Positions 62,818 through 63,982 of a stretch of 63,982 bases of DNA are shown in pieces (position 1 is the stretch's first letter; each line of letters opens with the position of its first letter). Source of the DNA: an uncultured Devosia sp. (GTDB lineage: Bacteria; Pseudomonadota; Alphaproteobacteria; Rhizobiales; Devosiaceae); contig NZ_CAMLHM010000017.1 in NCBI RefSeq assembly GCF_946479885.1, positions 1-63,982 of the forward strand, read 5' to 3'. Both the position numbers and the translations under genes were made by a program. The notes beneath the pieces were generated by a model. The model was given only the letters and a program-made list of their open reading frames with translations. It was not told where the DNA came from and ran no database searches.

Positions 62818-63982
62818 TCCGCCGCCACGCCCATGCCGCCGGCCCGCTTCTTTTCCATTTCCTTGATGGCGCGGCGATATTCGACCGGCATCACCTTCAC
62901 GAACTTCGGACGCATCTCGACCCAGTGGTCGAGGATGTACTTGGCGCGATCCGAACCCGTGTAGTGCAGGTGGTTGGAGATGAGCTGGTGCAGGCGCTCG
63001 TCGTCATGCTTGGTCATGTCGCCCGAAATATCGACGCGGCCATGCCATTCGAGATCCCCACCATGGTGGTGGAGCTGCTGCATGAGCGCTTCTTCTTCGG
63101 CGACGGGTTCGAGATCGACCATGGCCAGGTTGCAGCGGTCACGGAAGGTCTCGTCCTCGTCGAGCACGTAGGCGACACCGCCCGACATGCCGGCAGCGAA
63201 GTTGCGGCCGGTCTGGCCGATGACGACGACGACACCGCCGGTCATGTACTCGCAGCCATGATCGCCCGTGCCTTCGACGACCGCGATGGCGCCGGAATTG
63301 CGGACGGCGAAGCGTTCGCCGGCAATGCCGCGGAAGTAGCATTCGCCCGCGATAGCGCCGTAGAGCACGGTGTTGCCGACGATGATCGACTTGGATGGCT
63401 CAAAGCTGACCTTATCGGACGGACGCACGACGATGCGGCCGCCGGAGAGGCCCTTGCCGACGTAGTCGTTGGCGTCGCCCACCATGTCGATGGAGATGCC
63501 GCGGGCGAGGAAGGCGCCAAAGGCCTGGCCGGCGGTGCCGGTCAGCTTGATCGAGATGGTGTCATCCGGCAGGCCCTCATGGCCGTACTTCTTGGCCAGG
63601 GCACCCGACAGCATGGCGCCGGCTGAGCGGTCGCGGCTGCGGATGGGCAGCTCGATCTGCACGGCTTCGCCGCGTTCCAGCGCCGGCTCGGCCAGTTCGA
63701 CCAGCTTGCGGTCGAGCACGGCTTCGAGGTGATGGTTCTGGTACTCGGAGTGATAGAGCGTGTCGCCGCCGATGGGCTCGGGCTTGTAGAAGAGCTTGGC
63801 GAAGTCGATGCCTTCGCTCTTCCAGTATTCGACCATCTTGCGCTGGTCGAGCAGGTCCGAACGGCCAATGAGTTCGCGCACGGTGCGGGCCCCCAGGCTC
63901 GCCATCAGGCCACGCAGTTCTTCGGCGATGAAGAAGAAGTAGTTGATGACGTGCTCGGGCGTGCCCTTGAAGCGCTTGCGCA
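62814..63982 (-). CDS. gltB: Glutamate synthase large subunit, C-terminal part (partial)
   Basis: The 3' end of gltB; the gene continues beyond the right edge, so only about 388 of the usual ~1550 residues are visible. NYFFFIAEELRGLMASLGARTVRELIGR opens the visible part, followed by the GXGXG-domain segments (GEAVQIELPIRSRDRSAGAML, TGTAGQAFGAFLARG, GGRIVVRPSDKVSFEPSKS, MTGGVVVVIGQTGRNFAAGM). It ends HYTGSDRAKYILDHW...MPVEYRRAIKEMEK. Its stop overlaps the next gene by ATGA. Confidence 0.97.
   Translation of the reverse strand, partial: RKRFKGTPEHVINYFFFIAEELRGLMASLGARTVRELIGRSDLLDQRKMVEYWKSEGIDFAKLFYKPEPIGGDTLYHSEYQNHHLEAVLDRKLVELAEPALERGEAVQIELPIRSRDRSAGAMLSGALAKKYGHEGLPDDTISIKLTGTAGQAFGAFLARGISIDMVGDANDYVGKGLSGGRIVVRPSDKVSFEPSKSIIVGNTVLYGAIAGECYFRGIAGERFAVRNSGAIAVVEGTGDHGCEYMTGGVVVVIGQTGRNFAAGMSGGVAYVLDEDETFRDRCNLAMVDLEPVAEEEALMQQLHHHGGDLEWHGRVDISGDMTKHDDERLHQLISNHLHYTGSDRAKYILDHWVEMRPKFVKVMPVEYRRAIKEMEKKRAGGMGVAAE

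Overview
The window is a contiguous piece of a high-GC alphaproteobacterial chromosome. It most resembles Hyphomicrobiales (Devosia-like). The grounds are the rRNA and initiator tRNA sequences, a TakP-type TRAP transporter, the GC-rich C/G hairpin repeats typical of that order, an EcfG-type stress promoter and many short metabolic operons on alternating strands. The genus is an inference from gene content. I see no phage, insertion sequence, plasmid backbone or CRISPR array, and nearly all coding sequence is intact chromosomal housekeeping or accessory metabolism.

Layout. 1-830: 3' end of 23S rRNA, 5S rRNA and a terminator. 1005-8318: SDR oxidoreductase, alpha/beta hydrolases, a large MscS channel, an MltB-type lytic transglycosylase, and a 145-bp palindrome that fills the gap between an esterase and a nucleotidyltransferase-fold gene. 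8322-14672: two VOC proteins, bacterioferritin with its ferredoxin, a second esterase paralogous to the first, a Sel1-repeat protein, a DUF599 membrane protein and an aldo/keto reductase. 14794-15003: initiator tRNA with promoter and terminator. 15092-24886: GntR regulator, L-serine dehydratase, diguanylate cyclase, LprI-like protein, DedA, RidA, an ArsR-SRPBCC pair and a GFA protein.

25037-32421 is the most coherent system. It holds an FAH-family hydrolase, L-fucose mutarotase (fucU), a GntR/FCD regulator, an altronate-dehydratase-family enzyme, an SMP-30 lactonase and L-lactate dehydrogenase. Three identical copies of a 12-bp perfect palindrome lie at the promoters of these genes. I read this as a GntR-controlled oxidative route for L-fucose or a similar 6-deoxyhexose, ending in pyruvate plus L-lactate. 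The lactate would be oxidised by LldD. Two dehydrogenase steps are not in the window.

32427-46810: an operon for a secreted COG4315-type protein, an ECF sigma factor and its anti-sigma factor; a TakP-like alpha-keto-acid TRAP transporter; a PfkB sugar kinase; a di-haem cytochrome; NAD biosynthesis (nadB, nadA) with an apparently degenerate HNH-fold gene between them on the other strand; KDPG-type aldolase; and a molybdate cluster (ModE-like regulator, modA, modB) with no modC. 46826-50254: a Ku-LigD end-joining operon preceded by a textbook EcfG (general stress sigma) promoter. 50387-60008: SPFH/NfeD pair, an outer-membrane barrel, galU, galE, a second MltB-type transglycosylase, a DUF459 SGNH hydrolase, a DUF2087 protein and hpt. 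60169-63982: glutamate synthase, with gltB (cut by the window edge) and gltD separated by a glutathione transferase and two small secreted proteins, in a chain of overlapping or nearly touching genes.
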